Shown here: positions 36,926 to 45,691 of the stretch, piece by piece
Layout of the letters: each line of letters starts with the position of its first letter
Numbering within the stretch: the first letter of the stretch is position 1
DNA from: Microbispora rosea
GTDB taxonomy: Bacteria > Actinomycetota > Actinomycetes > Streptosporangiales > Streptosporangiaceae
Assembly: GCF_900156315.1 (NCBI RefSeq)
Contig: NZ_FTNI01000011.1
Coordinates: forward strand, 1-64,000
Length of the DNA stretch: 64,000 nt
Direction of reading: 5' to 3'
Notes under the pieces: model-generated
Seen by the model: only the letters and a program-made list of their open reading frames with translations
Database searches by the model: none
Told to the model about the DNA's origin: nothing
Program-made: the position numbers and the translations under genes

Positions 36926-38134
36926 TCACGCGCTCTCGCCGTCCGCCATCTCGTCGGCCTGATCTTCGGCGCGGTCGTCGGCGGGGTGGAAGGGGATCCG
37001 CGCCACCAGCATGAAGCCGCCGTCAGGCGTCCCCTTTCGCTCCAGCCGGCCGTCCAGAATCGCGATGCGCTCCTCGAGCCCCGCCAGGCCGAAACCGGAG
37101 TGGGGAAGCAGGTGCTGGAGGGACATCCGCGCTCGGCCCTCATCCCTGCCGTTCACCACCGAGACGGTCACGACACCGTCGCGCGCCTCGCAGCCCACTC
37201 GCACGCGGGACCCGGGAGCGTGCTTCCTGACATTGCTCAGCCCCTCCTGCACGACCCGGTAGCAGGCGTGCCCGACCTGAATCGGGAGGCCGATGTCCGG
37301 CAGGTCGTAGTCGAGACTGACCTGGGTGCCGGTGGCGGCCGCCTCTTCCACGAGGGAAGGTATCGCCTTGGCCCCCGCCGTCATCCGGGACCCGTCCTCG
37401 CGCCGCAGCACCGCGAGCAGCTCACGCAGCTCGGCGAGGGCCTCCACGCCCTTGTCCTCGATAGTCGTGGCGAGCCTGCCGATCTCGGGGTCCGCGTCGT
37501 CGCGGATGATCCCCGCGTTGAGGACCATCACGGTGACCGCGTGCGTCACGGTGTCGTGGAGTTCTCGCGCGATCCTGCGTCGCTCCCGGACGGCGGCCCG
37601 TTGCTCGCATTCCCGCGCCCCCGCCCGCAACTCGGAGATCATTCCGCGATAGCCGCGCACCCACGTGCCGACCAGCGCGGGCATGAAGATGAGCATCAGC
37701 GCGCGCGCCAGGCAGAGGTAGAGGACGTCGTCCGTCTTGGGGTCCACGTAGTCGACGGCTGTGGCAGTGATGATCAGAGGGACGGTCACCAGCTGCCAGT
37801 GGCGCACCTTGCTGTCCGCCGTCATCGAGTACGCGGCGAAGGCCATGGGCACGATCTGCCCGGTGATCACGGCGCAGAGCATCGAAGCGATGACCATGGG
37901 TAGCCCGGTGCGCCGGCGCACGAGCAAGGCGCCCGCGGTGATCACCTCGATGGTGATCTCGATCCATTCCGGCACCGGGCCCCACAGGGAGAAGGACAGG
38001 CCCAGGAGCGTCTGCGGGACGGTGAAACAGAGGATCGCGATCGCCAGCAGCGTGTCGACGATCCGCCGGCGGTGCGCCGTGGTGAATTCGGCCAGCGACG
38101 AGGGGACGCAGGCAAGATTGAGCGTGTTTCGCAC
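36926..38134 (-). CDS. Orphan NarL-type sensor histidine kinase
   Basis: 402 residues from the GTG at 38134 (an ATG at 38215 is an alternative). The N-terminal half has about five membrane helices (TLLAIAILCFTVP, ITAGALLVRR and others). The HisKA_3 dimerisation box RRRIARELHDTVTHAVTVM carries the phospho-His, and the ATPase domain has CYRVVQEGLSNVRKHAPGS and GFGLAGLEERI. This DesK/NarX-type kinase normally pairs with a LuxR-type response regulator, but none is adjacent; the next gene is an XRE-type regulator in the opposite direction. It converges on ligA. The signal and partner are unknown. Confidence 0.88.
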   Translation of the reverse strand: MRNTLNLACVPSSLAEFTTAHRRRIVDTLLAIAILCFTVPQTLLGLSFSLWGPVPEWIEITIEVITAGALLVRRRTGLPMVIASMLCAVITGQIVPMAFAAYSMTADSKVRHWQLVTVPLIITATAVDYVDPKTDDVLYLCLARALMLIFMPALVGTWVRGYRGMISELRAGARECEQRAAVRERRRIARELHDTVTHAVTVMVLNAGIIRDDADPEIGRLATTIEDKGVEALAELRELLAVLRREDGSRMTAGAKAIPSLVEEAAATGTQVSLDYDLPDIGLPIQVGHACYRVVQEGLSNVRKHAPGSRVRVGCEARDGVVTVSVVNGRDEGRARMSLQHLLPHSGFGLAGLEERIAILDGRLERKGTPDGGFMLVARIPFHPADDRAEDQADEMADGESA

Positions 38135-38482
38135 GAGAGGGCTCTTTCTGGGAGGCCGCCCGGCTCCGCGCCCTCGGAAGGGCACCACGGTCGCTCCTCT
38201 TCGAGGAGGTCGCATGCTGAGGCGGGGAGCCGTCTTTCCATGTACGTGGCCATCGTCTGTCGAGGGAGACCACGTGGTTAAGGCCGTGGTCTTCCTGTGA
38301 GCGCCCATCCTGGGTGTGACACGGCCACCCAGAGCTGGTCGTCCTGGCGGCCCGGGGCGAGCACTTCGGCTTCTCCGACGTCGTCGGCGCCGCCCTCGTG
38401 AACGATCGGCAACTCGCCCAATACTACCCCAATTCAGGACAAATTATATAAAAATCATCCATAAGTGACATAAGGTGAAAAA
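38135..38482. other. Intergenic region with AT-rich promoter before the XRE regulator
   Basis: 348 bases with no clear gene. An AT-rich block at about 38430-38470 includes TATATAAAA and is the likely promoter of the regulator; it contrasts sharply with the GC-rich surroundings. Between about 38318 and 38455 one frame is free of stops and has coding-like composition (GEHFGFSDVVGAALV) but no start or recognisable family, so it may be a decayed gene fragment. Confidence 0.4.
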
Positions 38483-39313
38483 GTGGATCGTCGGCGACTC
38501 CTGGGAAACTTCCTCCGGGCTCGCCGCGAGGCCGTGAGCCTGGAGGACGCCGGGCTGACGCGAATGGGGCGCCGCCGTACCCCTGGCCTGCGCAGGGAAG
38601 AGGTGGCCATGCTCGCCGGCGTCAGCAACGACTATTACGTGCGGCTGGAGCAGGGCAGGGAACGCCGTCCGTCCGAGCAGGTCCTCAACGCGCTCGCCCG
38701 GGTGCTACGCCTCGACGACGCCGCCACCGAGCACCTGTACGAGCTCGCCTACCCGCGTCCCCGGCCCCGGCCGGTCCGCCGGGAGGAGCAGGTCAGCCTG
38801 CGCCTGCTCCGCCTGCTCCGGGTGTGTGACGCCACCCCGGCGTTCATCCTCGGCCGCTGGATGGACGTGCTCGCGACCAACCGCCTGGCCGCCGCCCTCT
38901 GCGAGGGTCTCGACCACAAGGACAACCTCCTGCGCCTGTGCTTCCTCGACCCGCAGGCACACACCTTCTTCCCTGAATGGGAGGATGCGGCGGCGACGAA
39001 GGTGGCGCAACTGCGCGCCGTCGCCGGCACCGACCCCGAAGATCCCTTCCTGCCCCTGCTCGTGGACGAGCTGTCCGACCAGAGCGCGGATTTCGTACGG
39101 ATGTGGGCTCGCCACGACATCCTGCCTCGGTGCGTGGAGCGTAAGCGCTTCCACCACCCCCTGGTGGGCGAGCTGACGTTCTCCTACGAGACCTTCACGG
39201 TCAACAGCGCCCCAGGCCAGCAGCTCGTCGTCTGCCAGGCCGAACCGGGAAGCCCGTCGGAGGCGGCGCTCGCCCTTCTCGCGCGCCTCCAGTCCGCCGT
39301 CACACCTCCATGA
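38483..39313 (+). CDS. XRE-type regulator with MmyB-like ligand-binding domain
   Basis: 276 residues; GTG start with AAGGTG before it. The N-terminal helix-turn-helix (RRTPGLRREEVAMLAGVSNDYYVRLEQGRERRPS) is the classic start of this large actinobacterial family. The C-terminal PAS-like MmyB domain (about residues 105-270) has NRLAAALC and a late FHHPLVGELTFSYETF and GQQLVVCQAEPGSPS. Homologues often control a divergent reductase or short-chain dehydrogenase, but the leftward neighbour here is a histidine kinase. Its end overlaps the convergent unknown gene by 14 bases. Confidence 0.92.
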   Translation: MDRRRLLGNFLRARREAVSLEDAGLTRMGRRRTPGLRREEVAMLAGVSNDYYVRLEQGRERRPSEQVLNALARVLRLDDAATEHLYELAYPRPRPRPVRREEQVSLRLLRLLRVCDATPAFILGRWMDVLATNRLAAALCEGLDHKDNLLRLCFLDPQAHTFFPEWEDAAATKVAQLRAVAGTDPEDPFLPLLVDELSDQSADFVRMWARHDILPRCVERKRFHHPLVGELTFSYETFTVNSAPGQQLVVCQAEPGSPSEAALALLARLQSAVTPP

Positions 39314-41570
39314 GCCGGGACAGCCGGACGATCGCGCCGGCCGCGAGGTCCACGACCACGGGGCCGGCCGCCGCCGGCCGTACGGTGCCGTCGTCCCTCG
39401 TGAGCGTGACGGACACGGAGACCTTCCGGTCGAACGTCGAACGGTCGGCGACCAGCGGCTGCACCAGGGTGACCTCGAGCGTGGGCGCGTCCGCGGGGAG
39501 GACGGCCCGCGCCACCTCGATCCCGGACACCGCGAAGACCAGCCCCACGCCGGAGATGCCCGCGGCCCGCAGATCCACGTCGCGCCGGATCAGGACGGCC
39601 GTGTGCAGGTTCTCCAGGTAGACGTTGCGGACGACCAGCTGGGCGGGGTCGGCGGGGTCGAGCAGCGCCTGCGGCACGACGGCCCCGTCCCGGACGGCGG
39701 CGGGCAGCGCGAGGTCCCCGTGGGCGGGCACGCGCGCCGGCGGGTCGAGCGGGACGCGCTCCCACCCCCCGACCGCCGGCCGCACCCAGAGGGCCGTCAC
39801 CGTGGCCGCCGTGTCGGCGTCGTTGCGCAGCCCGGTCGCGGTGACCCGCACCGGCCCGCCGGGGTACGGGCCGGCCAGCTCGTCCACGTCCAGGTGCACG
39901 GTGGTCGCGATCGAGGTGGAGGAGTCGCCGGTGTCGAAGACGACCTGCGAGACCGCCTCGCCGCCGCGCAACTGGGTGACCGCCACGACGGCGTCGTCGT
40001 AGTCCACGTGCAGCGCCAGCCGGATCGCGTCGTCGTCCAGCACGGCGCGCAGGCCGCCCTCCAGGGTGCTCGACCGCACCGACACCCCGGTCGACCCCAC
40101 CGAGGGGGACGTCGGAAGCAGCACGCGGACCTCGCGCCCGCCGGCGTCCGCGCGCAGCAGCGACTCCAGCTCGGTGAGCTCGGCCGCCGAAAGATCGGGC
40201 ACGCACCGGGCCTGCAGGCGGCACGGCAGGCCCGCGTCCACGGTGGCGTCGAACACCTGCAGCCACTCCAGCTGAGGGCGGCCGGCCACGTCGCGGGCCA
40301 CCCGGTAGTGGGCGGGCACGACGAGGTAGGTGGCCGGCTGCTGGAGCGACTCCCACACCGAGTATCGGTGGTCGCGGTCCAGGCGCGGAGCCGGCGCGAA
40401 CCGCCGGGCCGGGGCGCGGCCGAGCTGGAAGGCGTCCTGGCATCCGACGATCACGGGCTCTGCGCCCCCGGCGTCCTGCCGGTAGAGGCCGGGGTTGTCC
40501 CGGCACGGCACCAGCAGCGGCAGGCGGTGCGAGCGGGTCACGGACACGCCCATGTCGATCGTGAACGACGGGGGGTCCGTGGCGAGCCCGCCCGAGCCCG
40601 TGAACCCGGTGCGGATCCCGTCGCGCCGTCCGCCGAGGTCGTCCCGGAGCACCAGGCGCCGGACGGCGGACGGCAGGGGGAGCGGCACCCGGGCGAGGGT
40701 CAGCGGGGCCGCCGGATCTTCCGCTGTCGCCTCCATCAGGGCCTCCACCGGGAACTCCGCTCGGGCCTCGCCCGATGACGCCGCCAGGAAGGCGGGCCCC
40801 GCCACCGCCGACTCCGTGAGCGGTGACTCTTCGAACGGTGACTCCGTGAACGGCTGCGGGACCTGGGTCAGCCGGACCGCGCCCCGCCCGGCGGTCGTGA
40901 GCTCGCCGGGGACGCGGACCTCGGTGGTCACCACGTCCGACCAGTTCGGATGCTCGTCGGGGATCGGGTGCTCCTCGCGGGGCGGCTCCTCGAACGGCCA
41001 TCCGCGCACCGGCACGACCTCCAGACGGTGCGGCGTGTCCTGCTCCACCACGGAGGTGGCCCACGCGGCGAGCGTCTCCTGCACGCCGACGAAGCTCGTG
41101 CTGACGATCACCCCCGCCCCGTCGCCCGGCTGGAAGCCCGGCGTGCTCAGCGCGCCGTACGCGGCCCTGGCCACGGCTCCGCTGATCTCGGCCCGGCAGT
41201 GCACGACGTCGTCGCGCCGATCCACGTCGACCGGAAGCTCGGTGGAGGTCGGCCGGCCGGTGTCGGCGTCCACGAACGGGATGCGCAGCCGTACGCTCAC
41301 GTCCGTCCACGGGACGGACTGGGCCCCGGCGGGCGGCGGGGGAAAGCGCAGCACGGCGGTGACCGTCGCGCTGAGGACGGGCGATCCCTCGTCGTCGTGA
41401 CCGGTGACGCGGAACAGGAACCGGAACGTGCCCTCGGCGGCGGGGACGAGCTCCGGCGCGGGAGCCCACCAGGGCGGGCCCAGCTGCCAGTCCGGCAGCA
41501 GGGGCTCGTTCCGGTCGGCCGCCCCGACACGGGGGCCCGGCTCGTCGGCCTGGAGTCCTGGCGTGTTCAT
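39300..41570 (-). CDS. Large unknown protein, last gene of the hemopexin-lysozyme cluster
   Basis: 756 residues, not matched to any family I know. The ATG at 41570 is five bases after the stop of the preceding 695-residue gene, so they are coupled. There is no signal peptide or membrane helix. Composition is beta-strand-like with many Val, Thr and Asp; the part after about residue 430 looks like successive immunoglobulin-like sandwiches (GLRAVLDDDAIRLALHVDYDD, GPVRVTATGLRNDADTAATV, ISGVGLVFAVSGIEVARAVLP). A run of TESPFEESPLTESA near residue 240 may be a flexible linker. A structural or adhesive role in an assembly with its operon partners is only an inference. Confidence 0.7.
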   Translation of the reverse strand: MNTPGLQADEPGPRVGAADRNEPLLPDWQLGPPWWAPAPELVPAAEGTFRFLFRVTGHDDEGSPVLSATVTAVLRFPPPPAGAQSVPWTDVSVRLRIPFVDADTGRPTSTELPVDVDRRDDVVHCRAEISGAVARAAYGALSTPGFQPGDGAGVIVSTSFVGVQETLAAWATSVVEQDTPHRLEVVPVRGWPFEEPPREEHPIPDEHPNWSDVVTTEVRVPGELTTAGRGAVRLTQVPQPFTESPFEESPLTESAVAGPAFLAASSGEARAEFPVEALMEATAEDPAAPLTLARVPLPLPSAVRRLVLRDDLGGRRDGIRTGFTGSGGLATDPPSFTIDMGVSVTRSHRLPLLVPCRDNPGLYRQDAGGAEPVIVGCQDAFQLGRAPARRFAPAPRLDRDHRYSVWESLQQPATYLVVPAHYRVARDVAGRPQLEWLQVFDATVDAGLPCRLQARCVPDLSAAELTELESLLRADAGGREVRVLLPTSPSVGSTGVSVRSSTLEGGLRAVLDDDAIRLALHVDYDDAVVAVTQLRGGEAVSQVVFDTGDSSTSIATTVHLDVDELAGPYPGGPVRVTATGLRNDADTAATVTALWVRPAVGGWERVPLDPPARVPAHGDLALPAAVRDGAVVPQALLDPADPAQLVVRNVYLENLHTAVLIRRDVDLRAAGISGVGLVFAVSGIEVARAVLPADAPTLEVTLVQPLVADRSTFDRKVSVSVTLTRDDGTVRPAAAGPVVVDLAAGAIVRLSRLMEV

Positions 41571-41575
41571 CGCGA

Positions 41576-43663
41576 TCAGTCCTGGCTCACGACGGTGACG
41601 CCGGGCGCGGTCTTCTTCGGCACCCGCACGGGCAGGTCGCCGCTGCCCTCGCCGTCCGTCCAAGGCCCGATCCACTCGTCCCCGTCCTCGAACAGCGTGC
41701 CCTTGATGATCACGCGGACGCGGTATCGGTATGCCGGCGGCCGTCCCGGCTGTCCCGTGTAGAGGGCGAACCGGCGTTCCTTGTAGTGCTCTCCGGTGTC
41801 GGCCATGGTGAAGGTGAACGTCACGATCGGGCGCTCGCCGCCGTCGGGGCCCTCGCCCTTGGGCTGCACCTGCACCTCGACGATCTGGTTGCTCGCCGTC
41901 AGGTCCCGGTTGATGGAGATCGGGGCGAGCACGAGCGCGCCGGCGTTGTCGGCGCGCACGGCCACGTTCAGGCTGTCGGTGAGGGTGCCGAACGGGCCCG
42001 GGTCGAGGTCCACCTCGTTGGCCTCGACGATGATCCGGGAGAACCGGTCGTCGAGGGCGGACGGCGACTCGTCGAACTGGATGGTGCGCCGGACGAACAC
42101 CTTGTCCGGACGCCATCCCTCCGGCGCGCCCGCGACCTCCGCCGCCTTCTTCTGGGTCTGCCGGGCGAAGAAGACCTCGCTGGTCGCGCCGCTGGCGTAC
42201 ACGAGGGTCGGTGAGGAGGCGGGGGCGAGCGGGGTGGTCTCCCCGACAGGGGCGCCCTCGCCGTGCACGTCGGTCGTCGCGTCGACCTCCTGCGGGCGCG
42301 GCGGCGGCAGGAAGTCGTGGGCGGACCACGCGATCTCGCCGTTCACGCTGGGGTAGCCGATCTGGACGCTGGCGAACTTCACCGGGTCGCCGCTCACACC
42401 GTTGGCCGGGTCGGGCCACTTGATGACGGGCCGGCAGACCGTGGTGATCTTGCGTTCCCAGTTGTCCAGGTACAGCGTGCGCATGTAGCGGCTCTTGAGC
42501 TCCGGGTGGGCGGCCAGCAGGTCGGCCACGCCGTCCACGTTGCCGCCCATGGTGCTCGGCTGCGCGTACATCTCGTCGACCTCGAAGGTGAAGGAGTTGG
42601 CGATCTCCACCCGATCGTGGCGGAAGTTGAGGCTGAACCCCGCGCCGAAGCCCCAGCCGAAGAGGTTGAGCAGCCCGCCGGGCTTGGGCGGGCCCGGGTC
42701 CTGGACCTCCGGCATCGGCTGGAAGATCACTTGCTTCGCCTGGTCCAGCCACATCGCCACGAGCATGTCGATGTACTTGGTGACCATCGCCTCCTTGTTG
42801 TCCGCGCCGGGGATGGTGCGGTCCATCTCCAGCTCGACCTTGATGTCGCCGTTCATCCGCAGGGTGTTCCAGGTGGCCTTGAGGTCGCCCGAGCTCCACC
42901 ACCAGCTGGCGTTGGCCTGGGCCGTGAAGTGGCTGAACACCCGCTCCCAGTTGGCGGTCATGTGCAGCCGCGTGATCGGCGCCCACAGCGGCAGTGTGAG
43001 GTCGGCCGTCACTCCGATGGGCACCTCGGTGCCCAGCAGCCCCTGCTCCACCTGCGCCGCCGCGAACGTGCCGAGGTTGACGACGAACGGGTGCTCCGCG
43101 GTGGGGATGAGGCTGCCGGGCCCGGCGCCCTGGGCGGTGACGAAGAACGGGTCGCCGGCGTTGCCGCCCTGCGTGCCGTCCTGGTCGGTGATCATCAGGC
43201 GCAGCGTGGAGCTCCTGATCGGGATCGGCCGGATGTCGGCGATCGTGGACCGGTCGGCCACGCCGGGCTTGACCTGCCAGAACCGGTCCCGGCTGCCCTG
43301 CTGCATCCGTTCCAGGATCTGCTTGTGCGCGTCCCGCAGGACGCCCTCGGGTGGTGCGCCGGTCATCGCGAAGCTGAGCACCCCGCCCGAGGTCTCCCGG
43401 GTCTGCCCGGGGGCCACGCCGAGGTTCGTCTGGCCGTCCTGCACGCCGAGGAAGTGCAGGAAGCTGAGCCTCAGGTCGCCGTTCGGCTTGCGCGCCAGGC
43501 GCATCCGCTCCGGCAGCCAGTAGAAGACGGGGTTGGACCCCTGGGCCTGGAGCTCGTCGTTGTGCTTGTCGGGAAGGAAGACGAGGGAGTATTCGACGCC
43601 GGCGTCGTTGAGGGTGACGGTCTCGAAGCCGCCGGCCATGATCGGTCCTGCTGGGTTCACCAT
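41576..43663 (-). CDS. Large unknown protein of the hemopexin-lysozyme cluster
   Basis: 695 residues; ATG at 43663 with AGGAG six bases upstream. No family is recognised and no signal peptide is visible. It is rich in aromatic residues and beta-prone strands (NASWWWSSGDLKATWNTL, NLFGWGFGAGFSLNFRHDRV). A helical segment lies around AMVTKYIDMLVAMWLDQAKQV, and repeated acidic-aromatic pairs occur in its second half. Spacing of 5 bases to the next gene and 31 bases from the hemopexin gene puts it in the same operon. The two large proteins together make up over half of the cluster's coding capacity and could be the scaffold or carrier for the two predicted wall-degrading partners. Confidence 0.7.
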   Translation of the reverse strand: MVNPAGPIMAGGFETVTLNDAGVEYSLVFLPDKHNDELQAQGSNPVFYWLPERMRLARKPNGDLRLSFLHFLGVQDGQTNLGVAPGQTRETSGGVLSFAMTGAPPEGVLRDAHKQILERMQQGSRDRFWQVKPGVADRSTIADIRPIPIRSSTLRLMITDQDGTQGGNAGDPFFVTAQGAGPGSLIPTAEHPFVVNLGTFAAAQVEQGLLGTEVPIGVTADLTLPLWAPITRLHMTANWERVFSHFTAQANASWWWSSGDLKATWNTLRMNGDIKVELEMDRTIPGADNKEAMVTKYIDMLVAMWLDQAKQVIFQPMPEVQDPGPPKPGGLLNLFGWGFGAGFSLNFRHDRVEIANSFTFEVDEMYAQPSTMGGNVDGVADLLAAHPELKSRYMRTLYLDNWERKITTVCRPVIKWPDPANGVSGDPVKFASVQIGYPSVNGEIAWSAHDFLPPPRPQEVDATTDVHGEGAPVGETTPLAPASSPTLVYASGATSEVFFARQTQKKAAEVAGAPEGWRPDKVFVRRTIQFDESPSALDDRFSRIIVEANEVDLDPGPFGTLTDSLNVAVRADNAGALVLAPISINRDLTASNQIVEVQVQPKGEGPDGGERPIVTFTFTMADTGEHYKERRFALYTGQPGRPPAYRYRVRVIIKGTLFEDGDEWIGPWTDGEGSGDLPVRVPKKTAPGVTVVSQD

Positions 43664-43694
43664 CGCTGGCTCCTGAACTGTACGGGGAGGCCGC

Positions 43695-44960
43695 TCACAG
43701 GGCGGCGGGGTAGTAGATGAGGGACCGGTCGAGGCCGCGTCCGACCACGGCGGCCGCGTTCCGGAACAGCCGGAGGTTCGCCCGGTTCCGTGGGGCGAGG
43801 CCGGGGTTGCCGTCCTCCCGCAGGTGGGACTGGGCCGCCGCCTCCTCCCACCGGCCCGCGTTCGCGGCGGCGTTGAAGCCCGGCCAGCGGGTGGGGAAGA
43901 ACGAGCCGGTCCAGGCGATGCTGTGCGCCCCGAGCCGGGCGTCGGCGGGCCAGTCCGCCCACCCGGGGAAGAAGGCCGACAGCCGGGCCTCGTTGACGTC
44001 GAACCGCTTGCGGACGAGCTCGTCGATCGCGGCGTCGGGCAGCTCCAGGGTGTGGATGGCCTTGGCCGCCAGGTGGCCCTTCTGCGCGAGGCCGGGCGCG
44101 TCCTTGATCCGGTGCCACTCGGCCACGATCTCCGCGCGGGTGGCGGGCGTTCCGGTGTCCTTGTGCACGAACGGCAGGGCGGCCGCCTCCTCCGGGGAGT
44201 CGACGAGGTTGCCGACGCCGGTGGTGACCAGGCCCTTGACGTCCTGGTACAGGTAGGGGAGCCGGCCCTCCAACGGGGCGCTGAACTCGGGGAAGAAGTC
44301 CCTGACCGAGCGCGCCGAGCCGGTCGGCCCGTCCGGTGCGACAGGCTCGGGCACGTCCTCGGCAAGCGGCCCGATCGGCAGCCCCGGCCAGTCCTCGATG
44401 GGCCGGGGAAAGTCCGCGGCCACGGAGCCGTCGTCGGGGTCGAGCCTCGCGTACTCGTTCCCGGAGAAGATGTACGGGTTTCCGCTGGGCCACCACAGCG
44501 CCGTCTCGATCCGTGGGAACGCTCCAGGCCAGTCGTCGGCGATCGGCTTGACCTCGGGATCGATCATGCCGGTCGCGCCGTCGAACTCCTGGTACTCCTC
44601 CCCGGAGAAGAAGTAGGCGTTGCCGCTGCCCCACAGGATCGCGGCGTCGATTCCGGACTCGAACAGCCCGGGCCACATCTCGGCGATCGGCCGCGGGCCG
44701 TCCAGCACGACCCCGTTCTCGATGTCGTACGACAGGCACTGGTCGCCGCGGAAGAAGAAGACCGAGCCGTCGCTCCACGGCAGGGCGGCGTCGATGTCCG
44801 CCTCGAACAGGCCGGGCCACTGGTCGGCGATCGCCAGCGGGTAGCCCTCGTCGGCGCGGTCGGCCTCGACGTCGTAGCGGAGGTAGCGCTCGCCGGTGAA
44901 GAAATACGCCTTGGCCCCGGAGGGGGCGACGAACCCGCAGAGCTTGTCCACGGCGGTCAC
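43695..44960 (-). CDS. Hemopexin-repeat protein fused to T4-lysozyme-like domain
   Basis: 421 residues from a GTG that overlaps the preceding stop (GTGA). Four hemopexin-like repeats fill residues 1-195; each has AYFFxGxxYxxxD-type strands and a DxWPGLFExxIDAA turn. A Pro-rich linker follows. From about residue 220 a lysozyme-like domain begins: Glu231, Asp240 and Thr246 have the same spacing as Glu11, Asp20 and Thr26 of phage T4 lysozyme, within LEGRLPYLYQD and GLVTTGVGNL. The late PRNRANLRLFRNAA resembles the NRA-FR helix of T4 lysozyme. No signal peptide is seen. A muramidase or pesticin-like toxin targeted by the hemopexin propeller is the best reading; activity is inferred. Confidence 0.85.
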   Translation of the reverse strand: MTAVDKLCGFVAPSGAKAYFFTGERYLRYDVEADRADEGYPLAIADQWPGLFEADIDAALPWSDGSVFFFRGDQCLSYDIENGVVLDGPRPIAEMWPGLFESGIDAAILWGSGNAYFFSGEEYQEFDGATGMIDPEVKPIADDWPGAFPRIETALWWPSGNPYIFSGNEYARLDPDDGSVAADFPRPIEDWPGLPIGPLAEDVPEPVAPDGPTGSARSVRDFFPEFSAPLEGRLPYLYQDVKGLVTTGVGNLVDSPEEAAALPFVHKDTGTPATRAEIVAEWHRIKDAPGLAQKGHLAAKAIHTLELPDAAIDELVRKRFDVNEARLSAFFPGWADWPADARLGAHSIAWTGSFFPTRWPGFNAAANAGRWEEAAAQSHLREDGNPGLAPRNRANLRLFRNAAAVVGRGLDRSLIYYPAAL

Positions 44961-45691
44961 CCCCCGGCCCCGGGCGCGGGCTCACCCGGCACCGCGCCAC
45001 CGAACGCCGGGCCGACGGACCCCGGGTCGGCGGACCCCGGGCCGGCGAACACCGTGCCGACGTGGTGGAACCCGCGCGACTCGACCAGCGTGCCGCCGGC
45101 CGCCTCGATCCGCTCGACCGTCCGGGACCGCAGCCGCAGCTCGGCGAAGTCGCCCGTCGCGGCGACGAGGTATTCGATCCGGCCGTGGACGGCCTCGTCG
45201 TCGCGCGTCCAGATCGCGCCGGACACCGCGCTGAACCGGGACGGCTCGGCGACCTCCTCCTCGATCGCGGCCGCGAGCTCCTTCTCGAAGCTCTCCTGGA
45301 TCATCCGCAGGGGGAGGTGGACGGCGGCCATCACCAGGGAGTGGCCGTCCTGTGCCCGCAGCATGTCCAGCGCCGTCTCGTCGTCGGGCGCCGCGCCCGC
45401 GACGAGCCGGAAGCGCGGCTCCTTGGTGTCGGCGCCGAGCCGGGCGATCCGGGGGCGCATGCCGAAGAACCGGGTGTCGCTCACCAGGACCGAGTGCACG
45501 ACGCAGCGGTACGCCGGCGGGAACCCGTAGCCGGCCTCTCGGTAGAGGCTGCGGACGAACAGGGTGCCGGGCGGGTGCGGCGGGGCGTCCGCGCCCGGCA
45601 TGACGTCGCCGGTCATGGCCTCCTCGAAGGCGGAGTCCACCGTCGAGGGGTGCAGCCGGATGTCGCAGAAGGTGAGGTTGCGCATGGTCAT
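44957..45691 (-). CDS. Unknown protein of the hemopexin-lysozyme cluster
   Basis: 244 residues. It starts at 45691 in an ATGA overlap with the M15-type peptidase and ends in a GTGA overlap with the hemopexin-lysozyme gene, so it is firmly inside the operon. No family is recognised. It has a mixed alpha/beta body (RCVVHSVLVSDTRFFGMRP, HLPLRMIQESFEKELAAAIEEE) and a C-terminal tail of about 30 residues rich in Gly and Pro with repeated GSADPGSVGPAF-like units. There is no signal peptide or membrane segment. An adaptor or immunity role is possible given its place between two predicted wall hydrolases, but nothing in the sequence proves it. Confidence 0.7.
   Translation of the reverse strand: MTMRNLTFCDIRLHPSTVDSAFEEAMTGDVMPGADAPPHPPGTLFVRSLYREAGYGFPPAYRCVVHSVLVSDTRFFGMRPRIARLGADTKEPRFRLVAGAAPDDETALDMLRAQDGHSLVMAAVHLPLRMIQESFEKELAAAIEEEVAEPSRFSAVSGAIWTRDDEAVHGRIEYLVAATGDFAELRLRSRTVERIEAAGGTLVESRGFHHVGTVFAGPGSADPGSVGPAFGGAVPGEPAPGAGG

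Noticed and set aside
39300..39313. Frame error at the overlap of the XRE regulator and the 756-residue gene
   Set aside because: A 14-base convergent overlap of 3' ends is ordinary and both proteins end in plausible sequence.
41571..42986. In-frame upstream extension of the 756-residue gene to 42986
   Set aside because: The extension overlaps the well-supported 695-residue gene and has shadow-type composition; the ATG at 41570 follows that gene's stop by five bases.
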